A stretch of 64,000 bases of DNA from Sutterella sp. AM11-39 (GTDB taxonomy: Bacteria; Pseudomonadota; Gammaproteobacteria; Burkholderiales; Burkholderiaceae_F), in contig NZ_QRLV01000002.1 of NCBI RefSeq assembly GCF_003472385.1, positions 204,175-268,174 on the forward strand, given 5' to 3'. Positions 34,166-42,816 of the stretch are shown here, in pieces. The notes under the pieces are model-generated. The model ran no database searches, was not told the origin of the DNA, and saw only the letters and a list, made by a program, of their open reading frames with translations. The number at the start of each line of letters is the position of its first letter. Positions within the stretch are counted from its first letter, which is position 1. A program made the position numbers and the translations under genes.

Positions 34166-35410
34166 TTACTGGTGCATCGCCGCATCGCGGATCAATGCTT
34201 CGGGCACGGGGCCGGACTTGCGGGTCTTGCGCTCGCGTTCCAGCTGACGCTCAACGAGTTCCTTGTTGAGATCCATAAAGGTAAGCGCTTCGAGTTGATG
34301 CGCCGCTGCATCCTTTAGCATCTTCTTGAGGGAAGCCTTCGTGATGGCGCGGCCGCCCAGACCGGCGATAACCGTGTAGCGGGCAACGTTCGGATCCTTG
34401 AGCGACACCATGATGTCACGGCTCAGCACGCCGCCCGAACCCACGGCAAGCGTACGTTCGAGCACGACCACAGTCTTGGCGCCTTCAAGGGCTTCGCCCA
34501 TCACTTCGACCGGGAACGGGCGGAAGCACTTGACACCCACGACGCCGATCTTGAGATCCGACTCTTCGCGCAGTTCGTCGACGGCGTCCTTGATCGTGCC
34601 CAGGCACGATCCCATGGCAACGATGCGGATATCGGCATCTTCGCAGCGATAGGTGTGCACGAGGCCGCCCGAGCTGCGTCCGAACACTTCCTTGAATTCG
34701 GCAGCCACCTGCGGGATAAGTTCAAGCGCCTGGCGCTGTTTGACGTGCGCAAGATAACGCACTTCGGTAAAGGCCTCGGGACCGACCATAGCACCGATGG
34801 AGATCGGATCGCTCGGGTCGAGTTCTTGGCGGGGTGAATAGGGCGGCAGGAACTTGTCGACTTCTTCCTGAGAGGGAATGTCAATGCGTTCAAAGGCGTG
34901 CGTGAGCACAAAGCCGTCCATGCAGACCATCACCGGCAGCGAGAGCTCTTCGGCGATGCGGAAAGCCTGAATGTGAAGGTCGGCCGCTTCCTGGTTCGTT
35001 TCGGCAAAGATCTGAATCCAGCCGCTGTCGCGCTGGCTCATCGAGTCCGAATGGTCGTTCCAGATGTTGATCGGCGCGCCGATGGCGCGATTGGCAACGG
35101 TCATTACGATGGGTAGGCCCAGACCGGAAGCGTTGTAGACAGCTTCGACCATGTAGAGCAGGCCCTGAGAGGCCGTCGCGGTGTAGGCGCGGGCGCCGCC
35201 CACGCTGGCGCCGATGGCCACTGACATGGCGGCAAATTCGCTTTCGACGTTAATGTATTCGCAGTTAGGGATCAGCCCCTTGCGGGTCATCGTGCCGAGC
35301 GCTTCCACAATATGGGTCTGCGGCGAAATCGGATACGCGCAGATCACTTCGGGTCGGCACAGCGCAACAGCCTGCGCAACGCCCTGACTGCCTTCGATTT
35401 GCTTGAGCAT
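34166..35410 (-). CDS. porA: 2-oxoacid:acceptor oxidoreductase alpha subunit
   Basis: A 414-residue PorA-type subunit. The pyrimidine-domain start VALCRPEVICAYPISPQTHI, the ESEFAAMSVAIGASVGGARA block with the key Glu and TATASQGLLYMVEAVYNASG are all typical. It has the C-terminal domain II (GVVGVKCFRPFPVEVMGEAL). It is 14 bases after porG. Confidence 0.92.
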   Translation of the reverse strand: MLKQIEGSQGVAQAVALCRPEVICAYPISPQTHIVEALGTMTRKGLIPNCEYINVESEFAAMSVAIGASVGGARAYTATASQGLLYMVEAVYNASGLGLPIVMTVANRAIGAPINIWNDHSDSMSQRDSGWIQIFAETNQEAADLHIQAFRIAEELSLPVMVCMDGFVLTHAFERIDIPSQEEVDKFLPPYSPRQELDPSDPISIGAMVGPEAFTEVRYLAHVKQRQALELIPQVAAEFKEVFGRSSGGLVHTYRCEDADIRIVAMGSCLGTIKDAVDELREESDLKIGVVGVKCFRPFPVEVMGEALEGAKTVVVLERTLAVGSGGVLSRDIMVSLKDPNVARYTVIAGLGGRAITKASLKKMLKDAAAHQLEALTFMDLNKELVERQLERERKTRKSGPVPEALIRDAAMHQ

Positions 35411-35424
35411 CAGTTTTCCTCCGC

Positions 35425-35991
35425 TTACTTCAATTGGGCTTTGACGTGATCCCAGGCTGCCTGAGCGACCTTGGCATTGGCTTCGGCAATCTTGCCGCCG
35501 AATCGCGCGTTGTAAGCCGCCTGAACATTTTCGAGCGTGATGGCGCCCGTCATGGCGGCAAAGCCTGCGAGCATGCCTGCGCCGGGTAACGGCCGCCCGA
35601 TGTTTTCAATGGCAAAACGCGTGGCGGGCACCGTCTGGACATGTCCCTTGGGAAGTCGGGCGATGAGCTCGCCGAGTCCGAGTTCTTCAGGCGTCGAGGA
35701 GCTGTTGATCAGGACGTAGCCGTCGGGACGAATGCCGCCGAAGACGTCTTCGCTTTCCAAAAGCGTGCGGTCCTGCACGAGCACCACATCGGGCTCCTGA
35801 ATCGGTTCACGCAGGCGGATTTCTTTTTCATCAATGCGGGCGAAGGCAACCACGGGCGCGCCGGTGCGTTCGGAGCCGAAGCTCGGGAACGCCTGCGCCC
35901 AATGGCCTTCAGTAAAGGCCGCCACGCTGAGCATTTCGGCGGCGGTAACGACGCCCTGCCCTCCGCGGCCGTGGATTCTGATCTGATACAC
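35425..35991 (-). CDS. porG: 2-oxoacid:acceptor oxidoreductase gamma subunit
   Basis: A 188-residue PorG-type subunit: QIRIHGRGGQGVVTAAEML at the start, FPSFGSERTGAPVVAFARID, and PGAGMLAGFAAMTGAI. The frame is open upstream to 36150, but a GTG at 35989-35991 (protein VYQIRIHGRGG) has GGAG 8 bases before it and gives the normal length, so that start is used. First gene of porGAB plus the GltD-like gene. The gamma subunit completes the CoA-binding region of the enzyme. Confidence 0.88.
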   Translation of the reverse strand: MYQIRIHGRGGQGVVTAAEMLSVAAFTEGHWAQAFPSFGSERTGAPVVAFARIDEKEIRLREPIQEPDVVLVQDRTLLESEDVFGGIRPDGYVLINSSSTPEELGLGELIARLPKGHVQTVPATRFAIENIGRPLPGAGMLAGFAAMTGAITLENVQAAYNARFGGKIAEANAKVAQAAWDHVKAQLK

Positions 35992-36056
35992 GACGTATTC
36001 TCCATGTGCCGTTGCACGCTCCCGCTTCTCATTTGTCGCCGGACGCGCGCGAAACC

Positions 36057-36193
36057 GCGCGGGCGTTTTCGCTTCCCGAAACGCCCGTGCATGGGGGTAA
36101 ACAACATTGTTAAGAATTCTGCCAAAACTTTGACGATTTGCACGCCGCAAATTTTGAGTTTTTCTCGTTGTTCTTCATACCGATAGCCTATCG
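36057..36193. promoter_or_regulatory. Hairpin and palindrome in the divergent porG / DUF3455 spacer
   Basis: The 293-base spacer (35992-36284) holds no gene. It has GGGCGTTT (36061-36068) with AAACGCCC (36079-36086), an 8-bp stem about 70-95 bases upstream of porG, and a perfect odd palindrome CGATAG-C-CTATCG (36181-36193) that could be a regulator site for either divergent gene. No promoter could be fixed with confidence. Confidence 0.4.
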
Positions 36194-36284
36194 ATCCGCA
36201 CGACTTTTTTCTTCAGCCGAAAAGAGGAGCCGCAGGCACTAAAATTTCATGCCTGTCGCTTTCTCGTTGACCTTGTTGCAAACC

Positions 36285-36791
36285 ATGTCCTATCGCCGTC
36301 TTCTTCCGCTTGCTCTTTCGTTCGTTCTTGCTGGCTGCTCGACCATCCAGAACATTTTCGATCCCTTGTCTCCCGGCGCCGACAGTTCGGCCGCTTTCGT
36401 ACTCACAGCCAAGGGCGTGCAGCAGTTTCAGTGCACGGCAGACGCCAACGGTCGTTACTGGAAATTCATCACCCCGCAGGCCGAACTCACAGACGGCAAG
36501 GGGCGCGTCGTTGCTCGCCAGGGCTCTGAAGGAAGCTTTTTTGCCAAAGACGGCTCCATTCTGGCCGCCAAGATTGAAAAGCACGCCGACAAGGCAACAC
36601 CGGGCAATCTGCGAGACCTCGTTTACCGCACTACCTCGCGCGGCAAGGAAGGCATGCTCACAGGGATCACTCACGTCAAGCGCACCGACGGCAAAGGCGG
36701 CGTACCGCTCACGCGCTGTTCGCCGTCTCAATTGGGGGCCACGCTCAAAGTGCCCTTCACGGCGACTTACACCTTCTATCGCAACCGCTGA
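36285..36791 (+). CDS. DUF3455-family lipoprotein
   Basis: A 168-residue putative lipoprotein: signal LLPLALSFVLAGC with Cys at residue 18, then a domain of the DUF3455 type (FQCTADANGRYWKFITPQAE, RVVARQGSEGSFFAKDGSIL and a later GKGGVPLTRC). The ATG at 36285 places the lipobox at normal distance; an earlier in-frame ATG at 36249 adds 12 residues. The function of the family is not known. It appears to be transcribed alone. Confidence 0.72.
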   Translation: MSYRRLLPLALSFVLAGCSTIQNIFDPLSPGADSSAAFVLTAKGVQQFQCTADANGRYWKFITPQAELTDGKGRVVARQGSEGSFFAKDGSILAAKIEKHADKATPGNLRDLVYRTTSRGKEGMLTGITHVKRTDGKGGVPLTRCSPSQLGATLKVPFTATYTFYRNR

Positions 36792-36895
36792 CAAAATCCT
36801 GAAAAATCAAAGACTTCCCTTATCGCCGCCGCACAATTGGACAAATTGACATCGTGAAAACAGTTCCCAAATCGGGTAAAATTAAGTGTTTCTTT

Positions 36896-36916
36896 GTGCG
36901 GAAAATTTTTCCGCAC
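36896..36916. promoter_or_regulatory. Perfect 21-base palindrome upstream of the DUF1801-like gene
   Basis: GTGCGGAAAA (36896-36905) and TTTTCCGCAC (36907-36916) form a perfect 10-bp dyad around one T, ending 26 bases before the next ATG. It could be an operator or a 5'-UTR hairpin; it is too far from the preceding stop (105 bases) to be that gene's obvious terminator, though this is possible. Confidence 0.45.
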
Positions 36917-36942
36917 CGGCATGTGTGATTTTGGGAGGTTTT

Positions 36943-37641
36943 ATGGTTGGAGCTACGGTTTTGGGCGTTTTCCTTCAAGGATTGCCGCCGGATCGTCGCG
37001 TCGCTATGGCCCGAGTTGCAAGTCTGATTCGCCGTGCTGCACGCGGCGTGCGTGAGAGCAAGCGTTTCGGTCTTGTTTTTTATGAACTCAACGGGGGACC
37101 GCTCTTCGGTCTTGAATCCCGCGAAAAGTCGCTCACGCTTTACATTGCCGAAAAGTCCGTCATCGAACCCTTCGTCCCGACTCTGAAGGGCATCGATGCC
37201 GAACACAGCCTCATCGAGTTTACGGATCTCAATCGTCTTCCGCTTCCCGATATCGAAAAGATCGTGCGCGCAAGCGTCGTCGCCCGCCGCGAACGTCAGG
37301 CCGCTCCCTCGCAGTCTGAAATTCTCGCCATGTGGGGCGTCAAGGAAGAGGAAGCCGCAGTGGCTCCTCCTGTCGTTCGCATTTCCATGAGAACGGCCGA
37401 AGACGAACAGGCCGAAGCCGCCGCCAAGGCCGAGGCCGAACGTCTTGCCGCTGAAAACAAGAAGATTCTGCGCCCGACGCGGCCGGAAAAGTCGCTGGTG
37501 CAAAAGCGCGCCGCCGCTGCTGCCGGTAAGCCCAAGTCCACGAAGGCCAAGGCAGTCTCCGACGAAAAGAGCGCCGCCAAGCCCGCTGTAGCCCGTCGCA
37601 CGACGCGCCGCACGAAAGCTTCGGAAGCCTCGGCAGCTTGA
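36943..37641 (+). CDS. DUF1801-like protein with Lys/Ala-rich tail
   Basis: A 232-residue protein. Residues about 8-120 resemble the DUF1801 (YdhG) fold: DRRVAMARVASLIRRAARGV, FGLVFYELNGGPLFGL, KSLTLYIAEKSVIEPFV and LPLPDIEKIVRASVVAR. The rest is Ala/Lys/Arg-rich and low-complexity (AAAAAGKPKSTKAKAVS and ARRTTRRTK), like the tail of the gene at 17789. GGGAGG 4 bases before the ATG decides the start over an upstream in-frame ATG at 36886. The function is unknown, and the family call is tentative. Confidence 0.55.
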   Translation: MVGATVLGVFLQGLPPDRRVAMARVASLIRRAARGVRESKRFGLVFYELNGGPLFGLESREKSLTLYIAEKSVIEPFVPTLKGIDAEHSLIEFTDLNRLPLPDIEKIVRASVVARRERQAAPSQSEILAMWGVKEEEAAVAPPVVRISMRTAEDEQAEAAAKAEAERLAAENKKILRPTRPEKSLVQKRAAAAAGKPKSTKAKAVSDEKSAAKPAVARRTTRRTKASEASAA

Positions 37642-37681
37642 TTCGACAACGCAAAGCGCTGCAATGACAGCGTCGCAATGC

Positions 37682-37707
37682 AAAAACGCCCGGTTTCGGG
37701 CGTTTTT
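37682..37707. terminator. Bidirectional terminator
   Basis: AAAAACGCCCG (37682-37692), loop GTTT, CGGGCGTTTTT (37697-37707): a perfect 11-bp stem with A and T ends serving both converging genes. Confidence 0.92.
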
Positions 37708-37734
37708 GCTTATACGGGTCTCTTATCGTTCTCG

Positions 37735-38799
37735 TCAGACTTCGATAAGCGTGTATCGGTCGCTACCCATCTTCAGTTCGCGCATGGCGGTGAGCTGATG
37801 CATACCCACGCGCGACTCGATGCGTTCGACCAGATCGTGGTTGTGCGGCGTGGCGTAAACCAGATCAACGCAAGCCTGGTCAATGGCGAGAATATCGGTC
37901 GAAGCAAGAATGCCCACGTCCTCGATGGTTGGCTCGGCTGCAGCAGTGCCCGCGCAGTCGCAGTCCACAGACATACGGCGCATCACGTTGATATAAACGA
38001 TATGCTTGCCGAAATAGTCAATCACGGCCTTGGCCGATTCAGCCATCGTTTCCATCAACCGTTCCTTGGCGGGCCACTGATCCCAGGGCTTGGAGACGTC
38101 GTCAATCGCATGCACCTGCGCCTTGCCAATGCGGCCGTCGGCGCAACCGATGGCGATGTTCTTCATCGAGCCGCCGAAGCCGCCCATCGCATGACCCTTG
38201 AAGTGCGTGAGCACGATCATGGAGTCGTAATTGACGATATGCCCGCCCATGGAGACTTCCTTGAAGTGCTTGCCGCCACGCACCGGCAAATTAACCGTGC
38301 CCTCGGCGTCCATGATGTCAACCGGGCAGAACGTCCAGCCATTGACCTTGAGCGTTTCAAGATGCTGTTCGGTCGTAAAGCGGTCGCCTTCGTAAAGCGT
38401 GTTGGTTTCCACGATCACGGAGTCAGGCACCGTGGCCTGGAACGCCTTCACCATGTCTCGGGGCAGAATGTTGGGACCGTTCTTTTCGCCGGTGTGCAGC
38501 TTAATGGCCACCTTGCCGTAGATGCCTTCGTTGATGCGTTCATAGAGATCGATCAGCGTCTGCGCGTCGATCTTGCGCGAGAAATACACCTTGGCTTTTG
38601 CGCCCGGCGCATCGGCCGCAACCTTCTTGCAGGCCGCCACCGGGGCCTGGCCCATCGTTTCAGTCGTTGTCATCTTCTTACCTTCCTTTGCCGCCGTTGC
38701 CGCCAACGGCGAAGCTGCCGTCACGGCACCGGCCGCAACGCCTTTGAGCAAATCGCGTCGCGATAGCCCGTGTTTGTCACAACATGCGTATCGGCTCAT
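37735..38799 (-). CDS. Tat-exported DUF362 protein, copy 1
   Basis: A 354-residue protein with a twin-arginine signal (LSRRDLLKGVAAGAVTAASP) and a DUF362 domain (GKVAIKLHTGEKNGPNILP, VLTHFKGHAMGGFGGSMKN, IAIGCADGRIGKAQVHA, ASTDILAIDQACVDLVYA). The ATG at 38797-38799 has GGAGG 8 bases upstream. Many DUF362 proteins carry ferredoxin 4Fe-4S motifs; none is visible here, only scattered Cys (CDCAG). The function of the family is unclear; Tat export suggests a cofactor-bound or folded periplasmic protein. A second paralogue is at 45804. Confidence 0.82.
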   Translation of the reverse strand: MSRYACCDKHGLSRRDLLKGVAAGAVTAASPLAATAAKEGKKMTTTETMGQAPVAACKKVAADAPGAKAKVYFSRKIDAQTLIDLYERINEGIYGKVAIKLHTGEKNGPNILPRDMVKAFQATVPDSVIVETNTLYEGDRFTTEQHLETLKVNGWTFCPVDIMDAEGTVNLPVRGGKHFKEVSMGGHIVNYDSMIVLTHFKGHAMGGFGGSMKNIAIGCADGRIGKAQVHAIDDVSKPWDQWPAKERLMETMAESAKAVIDYFGKHIVYINVMRRMSVDCDCAGTAAAEPTIEDVGILASTDILAIDQACVDLVYATPHNHDLVERIESRVGMHQLTAMRELKMGSDRYTLIEV

Positions 38800-38897
38800 G
38801 TCAGTAGCCTCCGAAACAGAAACTTCCATTGCACCATTATCGAACCGCCAGCGGCAGCCCGCATTGCACAAAACGTGCAAACACGCGTGCGAAATTC

Positions 38898-39140
38898 TCA
38901 GCTTTTCTGCTCCTCAAATCCGCATTGAAGCGCATCGATCAAGCGCTTGTATTCGGCCTTGACCTGCTGCTCGGTGCATCCCATCAGGACGGCGTCGTCG
39001 AGCACATCCTGCAGCAGCGCTTTCACCTCCTCCCAGTTTTCTTCGAGCACCTTTACCTTTTCCGTGCAAGAGACGGTGCTGCCGTCGGCTTTGAGCCAGC
39101 GCTCGGGCGGCGCCGTGGTCAGTTCTTCCTTCTGATGCAT
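38898..39140 (-). CDS. Conserved small protein of unknown function
   Basis: An 80-residue protein: PPERWLKADGSTVSCTEKVK, LEENWEEVKALLQDVLDDAV and LMGCTEQQVKAEYKRLIDAL. The spacing of the SCTEK and DAVLMGC motifs is familiar from short hypothetical proteins of Burkholderiales, but I know no function. It is mostly helical and acidic. The ATG at 39138-39140 is used; the frame is open to 39314 without a clear ribosome site, so the start is uncertain. Confidence 0.62.
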   Translation of the reverse strand: MHQKEELTTAPPERWLKADGSTVSCTEKVKVLEENWEEVKALLQDVLDDAVLMGCTEQQVKAEYKRLIDALQCGFEEQKS

Positions 39141-39312
39141 TTGCTGACAAAAATTTTGTTTTCCGATGCGCGTCGGTCCCCGGCCATCGCTCGATTCGAC
39201 ACAAGCAACCGTCGCCGCGCGGTTAAAATCAGACATCTGTAAATGATAGGAAATTGCGGCGCGTTGTGCTTTGTCGCCAAGTCGCGCCTTTCTTTCGTCT
39301 TTGTGTCTTGCC

Positions 39313-42006
39313 ATGGATATCCTGCACAGTCTGACCTCCGCCTTTAATCCGAAAGCCGTCGCCGTCGTCGGCGCAAGCGACCGCCCCGGCAGCCGAGGCT
39401 CTTTTGTTTGGAGCGGCGTGATGAACGGCAGACGAGTGCACGAAGCCTATCCCGTCAACCCGAAGTACAAGTACATCGGTGTGACGTCGTGTTGGCCTTC
39501 TCTTTCTGAAGTCCCCGCCAAGATTGATCTGGCCGTCATCGCCACGCCCTCGTCCAAGATCGAAGGGTTGCTCAAAGAGTGCAAAAAGCTGGGCATTCCC
39601 AACGTACTGATCACCCCCGGCGATGAAGAGCTCACAGCCGACCGTCGCTGGCGCGAACACATCGCGCAAATGGCACGAGAGGCCGGCATTCGCATCATCG
39701 GCCCCGATTCGATGGGCATCATGCGCCCGAGCATCGGCTTGAACGTCAGTTATTGGCCGCGTCTTGCGCAGACCGGCTCCATCGGGCTGCTTTGCCAGTC
39801 GGGCGCCGTCACGGCATCCGTACTCGAGTACGCCGAGCGCTCCGGCATCGGCTTTTCCACCGTCATTTCCTCGGGCCTTGAAAGCGAAGTGTCGCTCGCG
39901 GAAATGATTGACTTTTTGGTGGCAGACCCACAAACCGAAATCATTGCGCTTCACGTCGAAGCACTGCGTCACCCGAGAAGTTTCTTCTCCGCGCTTAAAA
40001 ATGCCGTGCGTCAAAAGCCGGTAATCGTACTCAAGGCCGGCCGAGGCACCAACGCTCGGCGCCTGGCGTGCGCACGCCTTGCCACGGCCGCCAGCGACGA
40101 AGCCGTCTTTGACGCGGCCATTGCGCGCGTGGGCGCCATCCGTTGCGACAAGCTCGAAGAGTTCGTCACCACACTCGAAGTGTTCTGCACGGACAAGAAT
40201 CCGCGACAAGGGCGCCTGGCAATGCTCGGCACGGGCCTGGGCTTTGCGCTGCTCACGGCCGATGCGGCCGACGCCGAAGGCATTGCCTTTGCCAACTTCT
40301 CGATGCAGACGGAAAAAACCCTTGCCAAAATCTGCAACGCCAAGCTCGGCGTCACTAACCCTCTGGCAATAGCCGCCGACGCCGATGCAGAATTCTTCGC
40401 GCAAGCGCTCACGGCGTGCCTCGACGACGACAACGTCGACGGCGTCGTGGTCACCCTTTCCCCCACGGCCGCTAACGCCACACCGCGTACCACGCAGCTT
40501 TTAGCCAATGCCGCCAAGGCTTCCTTTAAGCCCGTCGTTGTGTGCTGGGCCGCGCCCTTTGCCGAAAGCCTGATGCATTCGAGCTTCAAGCGCTGCGGCC
40601 TGCCGTGCGTAGCAACGCCGCAGCTCGCCGTGCGCGCCTTTGCCAATCTGGCCCGTTACGAGAATCTCAAAAAGCAACGCCTGCAGCCGCCTTCCGAAAC
40701 GCTCACTGCGGGCAAACCCGATCTTGCCGCCGCGCGACGCATCGTCAAGCAAGCTAAGGCTCAACAGCGCTTCATTCTCTCGGACAACGAAACGACCGAA
40801 CTGCTGCAAAGCTTCGGGATCACTTCTCTGGCCTGCACTTTCGCACCTGGCGAGAACGAGGCGGCCGCCGCCGCGCGACGTATCGGCTTTCCCGTAGCCG
40901 TCAAGATTTCGGCCGAGGGCATTGCGCACAAGACCGATACGGGCGGAGTCATTCTCAACCTGATGTCAGAGTCCGAAGTGCGCGAAGCGTTCAACACCGT
41001 GCGTGATCGCTGTGCTCAACGCGCTCCCATGGCACTCTTTAAGGGCGTATTTGTGCAGAAGATGGCCCATAGCGAACGTCTGCGCGAAGTGTGCATCCGC
41101 GCTGCCACCGACCCCGTACTCGGCGCTGCGATCAGTTTCTCGGCCGGCGGCCGCACCGGCGAGATTTTCACGGAACGTACGGTGGAACTTGCGCCGCTTA
41201 CCGAACCTCAGGCACGTCGCATGATCCGACGTCACCCGGTCTACAAAGCGTTGGGCGACTTCCGCGGCATGCCCGCAGCCAACGAAGACGCACTCGTAGC
41301 GACACTTCTTAAGATTTCCGCTCTGATGTGCGAAATTCCGGCCGTGGCTGAAATCACCGTCAATCCGCTCGTTATCGACGATCAACTGGCGGTGTCGCTC
41401 GACGCCGGCGTGGCGCTGTGCGCCCGCAGCGACGAGCCCGACGCACGATACTCGCATATGCTGATGCAGCCTGCACCGATCACTTCTGGCGAAGAATTCA
41501 CAAGCCGCGGCGGTCTGATGCGCATCCGCAGCATCCGTCCTGAAGACTTCGCCGCCGAAAAGCGCCTGCTGCAACGACTCTCGCAAAAGAGCGCTTATCT
41601 GCGCTTTCACAAGGACGCGACCGATGTCACTGACAACGAAATCATCGGCTTTACGGACTTCGATCGCGAACGTGAAGCAGCTTTCGTCATCACCGACGCA
41701 GGCGCTTCCATTGAAAAGCCTGAAATTCACGCCGTCGGTCGCCTCACAAAAGCCCCCGATTCCGACACGGCCGAATTCGGCATCGTGGTGGAAGACAAAT
41801 TCCAGCGCGCCGGTTTTGGAGCCATCCTGATGCAACAGCTAGAAAACGAGGCCCGTAGCCGCGGCGCTCGCCTCCTCTCGGGGTGGGTTCTCAAGGGCAA
41901 CGACGCCATGGCGGGGCTTATGAGCCGCCGCGGCTATCGCGCGGCAGATTGTCCGGAAGACGCCTCAATGCTCATTTATTCGCTCGAACTCGGATCGAAC
42001 AGATAA
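39313..42006 (+). CDS. Pat-type protein lysine acyltransferase (acyl-CoA ligase-like domains plus GNAT)
   Basis: An 897-residue protein. A CoA-binding domain (FNPKAVAVVGASDRPGSRGS) and succinyl-CoA-ligase-like domains come first, then an ATP-grasp domain (about residues 480-710: IGFPVAVKISAEGIAHKTDT), then a C-terminal GNAT domain (about 730-897) with acetyl-CoA loop FQRAGFGAILM. This is the layout and length of Pat/YfiQ (886 in E. coli). The ligase active-site His motif, SHTG in true acyl-CoA synthetases, is replaced in LACARLATAASDEAVFDAA, which argues for a protein acyltransferase rather than a synthetase. It heads an operon with an enoyl-CoA hydratase. Confidence 0.82.
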   Translation: MDILHSLTSAFNPKAVAVVGASDRPGSRGSFVWSGVMNGRRVHEAYPVNPKYKYIGVTSCWPSLSEVPAKIDLAVIATPSSKIEGLLKECKKLGIPNVLITPGDEELTADRRWREHIAQMAREAGIRIIGPDSMGIMRPSIGLNVSYWPRLAQTGSIGLLCQSGAVTASVLEYAERSGIGFSTVISSGLESEVSLAEMIDFLVADPQTEIIALHVEALRHPRSFFSALKNAVRQKPVIVLKAGRGTNARRLACARLATAASDEAVFDAAIARVGAIRCDKLEEFVTTLEVFCTDKNPRQGRLAMLGTGLGFALLTADAADAEGIAFANFSMQTEKTLAKICNAKLGVTNPLAIAADADAEFFAQALTACLDDDNVDGVVVTLSPTAANATPRTTQLLANAAKASFKPVVVCWAAPFAESLMHSSFKRCGLPCVATPQLAVRAFANLARYENLKKQRLQPPSETLTAGKPDLAAARRIVKQAKAQQRFILSDNETTELLQSFGITSLACTFAPGENEAAAAARRIGFPVAVKISAEGIAHKTDTGGVILNLMSESEVREAFNTVRDRCAQRAPMALFKGVFVQKMAHSERLREVCIRAATDPVLGAAISFSAGGRTGEIFTERTVELAPLTEPQARRMIRRHPVYKALGDFRGMPAANEDALVATLLKISALMCEIPAVAEITVNPLVIDDQLAVSLDAGVALCARSDEPDARYSHMLMQPAPITSGEEFTSRGGLMRIRSIRPEDFAAEKRLLQRLSQKSAYLRFHKDATDVTDNEIIGFTDFDREREAAFVITDAGASIEKPEIHAVGRLTKAPDSDTAEFGIVVEDKFQRAGFGAILMQQLENEARSRGARLLSGWVLKGNDAMAGLMSRRGYRAADCPEDASMLIYSLELGSNR

Positions 42007-42039
42007 AACCACCCCAAGCCCACGAAAGGATTTCTTTTC

Positions 42040-42795
42040 ATGCCTTTGAATCAAGTTCTTGAACAGCGTGTTCTCACCGTTGAAATCTCGCGCCCGGAAA
42101 AACGCAATACGCTCGACGCCAAAACGCTGGAAGAATTCACCGCACTTCTGGCCAATGCCGAAGCTGACGACAACGTGCGAGTGATTGTCATCACGGCCCA
42201 GCCCGGCATCTTCTGTGCGGGCGGAGACCTCAAGGAGCAGCTTGAAAACCCGAGCGCTTCGTCCGACTCTCCTGCCGGCCGCTTCATCACGCAACTGCAA
42301 ACGATGACCAAGCCCATGATGGCCTGCGTCGAGGGACCGTGCGTGGGTTTCGGCACCACGATTCTTTATTACTGCGACCTCGTCTACGCCGGCGCAAGCA
42401 GCCTCTTTTCCCTGCCCTTTACAGCACTCGGCCTCACGCCGCGCTTCGGCGTGTCGTACCTCGCCGTGGCCGCTGCAGGGCTGCACAAGGCCGCCGAAAA
42501 GATCCTGCTCTCCGAACCCATTACCGCACAGGAAGCACTTCAGATGGGAATGGTAAGCGGCGTCTTTGAAGACGATGCAGTGCGCGCGCAGACGCTCGCC
42601 CGCGCTCAGCGCCTGGCCAAGCTTTCGCCCGTTGCCGTGCGCTCCTCCAAAGAGCTCCTGCGTCTGGCCATGAACAAGTGCATTGAAGCTGTGCGCGAAC
42701 GCGAAGCCTCAGCCTTTGAAGCGGCGGCCGCCACACCCGCTGCCAAAGAAGCCTGTGCGGCCTTCCTCGAAGGACGCAAGCCCAATCTGGACTAA
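42040..42795 (+). CDS. Enoyl-CoA hydratase/isomerase family protein
   Basis: A 251-residue crotonase-fold protein. VEISRPEKRNTLDAKTL, the oxyanion-hole strand GIFCAGGDLKEQL and the CVEGPCVGFGTTILYYCDLV block are typical. Where classical hydratases have a Glu, the second loop reads LFSLPFTALGLTPRFG, so an isomerase or other crotonase chemistry is possible. It starts 33 bases after the Pat-type gene with AAAGGA upstream. It probably acts in fatty or aromatic acyl-CoA metabolism. Confidence 0.85.
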   Translation: MPLNQVLEQRVLTVEISRPEKRNTLDAKTLEEFTALLANAEADDNVRVIVITAQPGIFCAGGDLKEQLENPSASSDSPAGRFITQLQTMTKPMMACVEGPCVGFGTTILYYCDLVYAGASSLFSLPFTALGLTPRFGVSYLAVAAAGLHKAAEKILLSEPITAQEALQMGMVSGVFEDDAVRAQTLARAQRLAKLSPVAVRSSKELLRLAMNKCIEAVREREASAFEAAAATPAAKEACAAFLEGRKPNLD

Positions 42796-42816
42796 ATTTC
42801 TCTGCCACAAAAGTCT

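Noticed and set aside
36846..36882. TTGACA ... TAAAAT promoter before the DUF1801-like gene
   Set aside because: The spacer is 25 bases, too long for sigma-70; no better pair was found.
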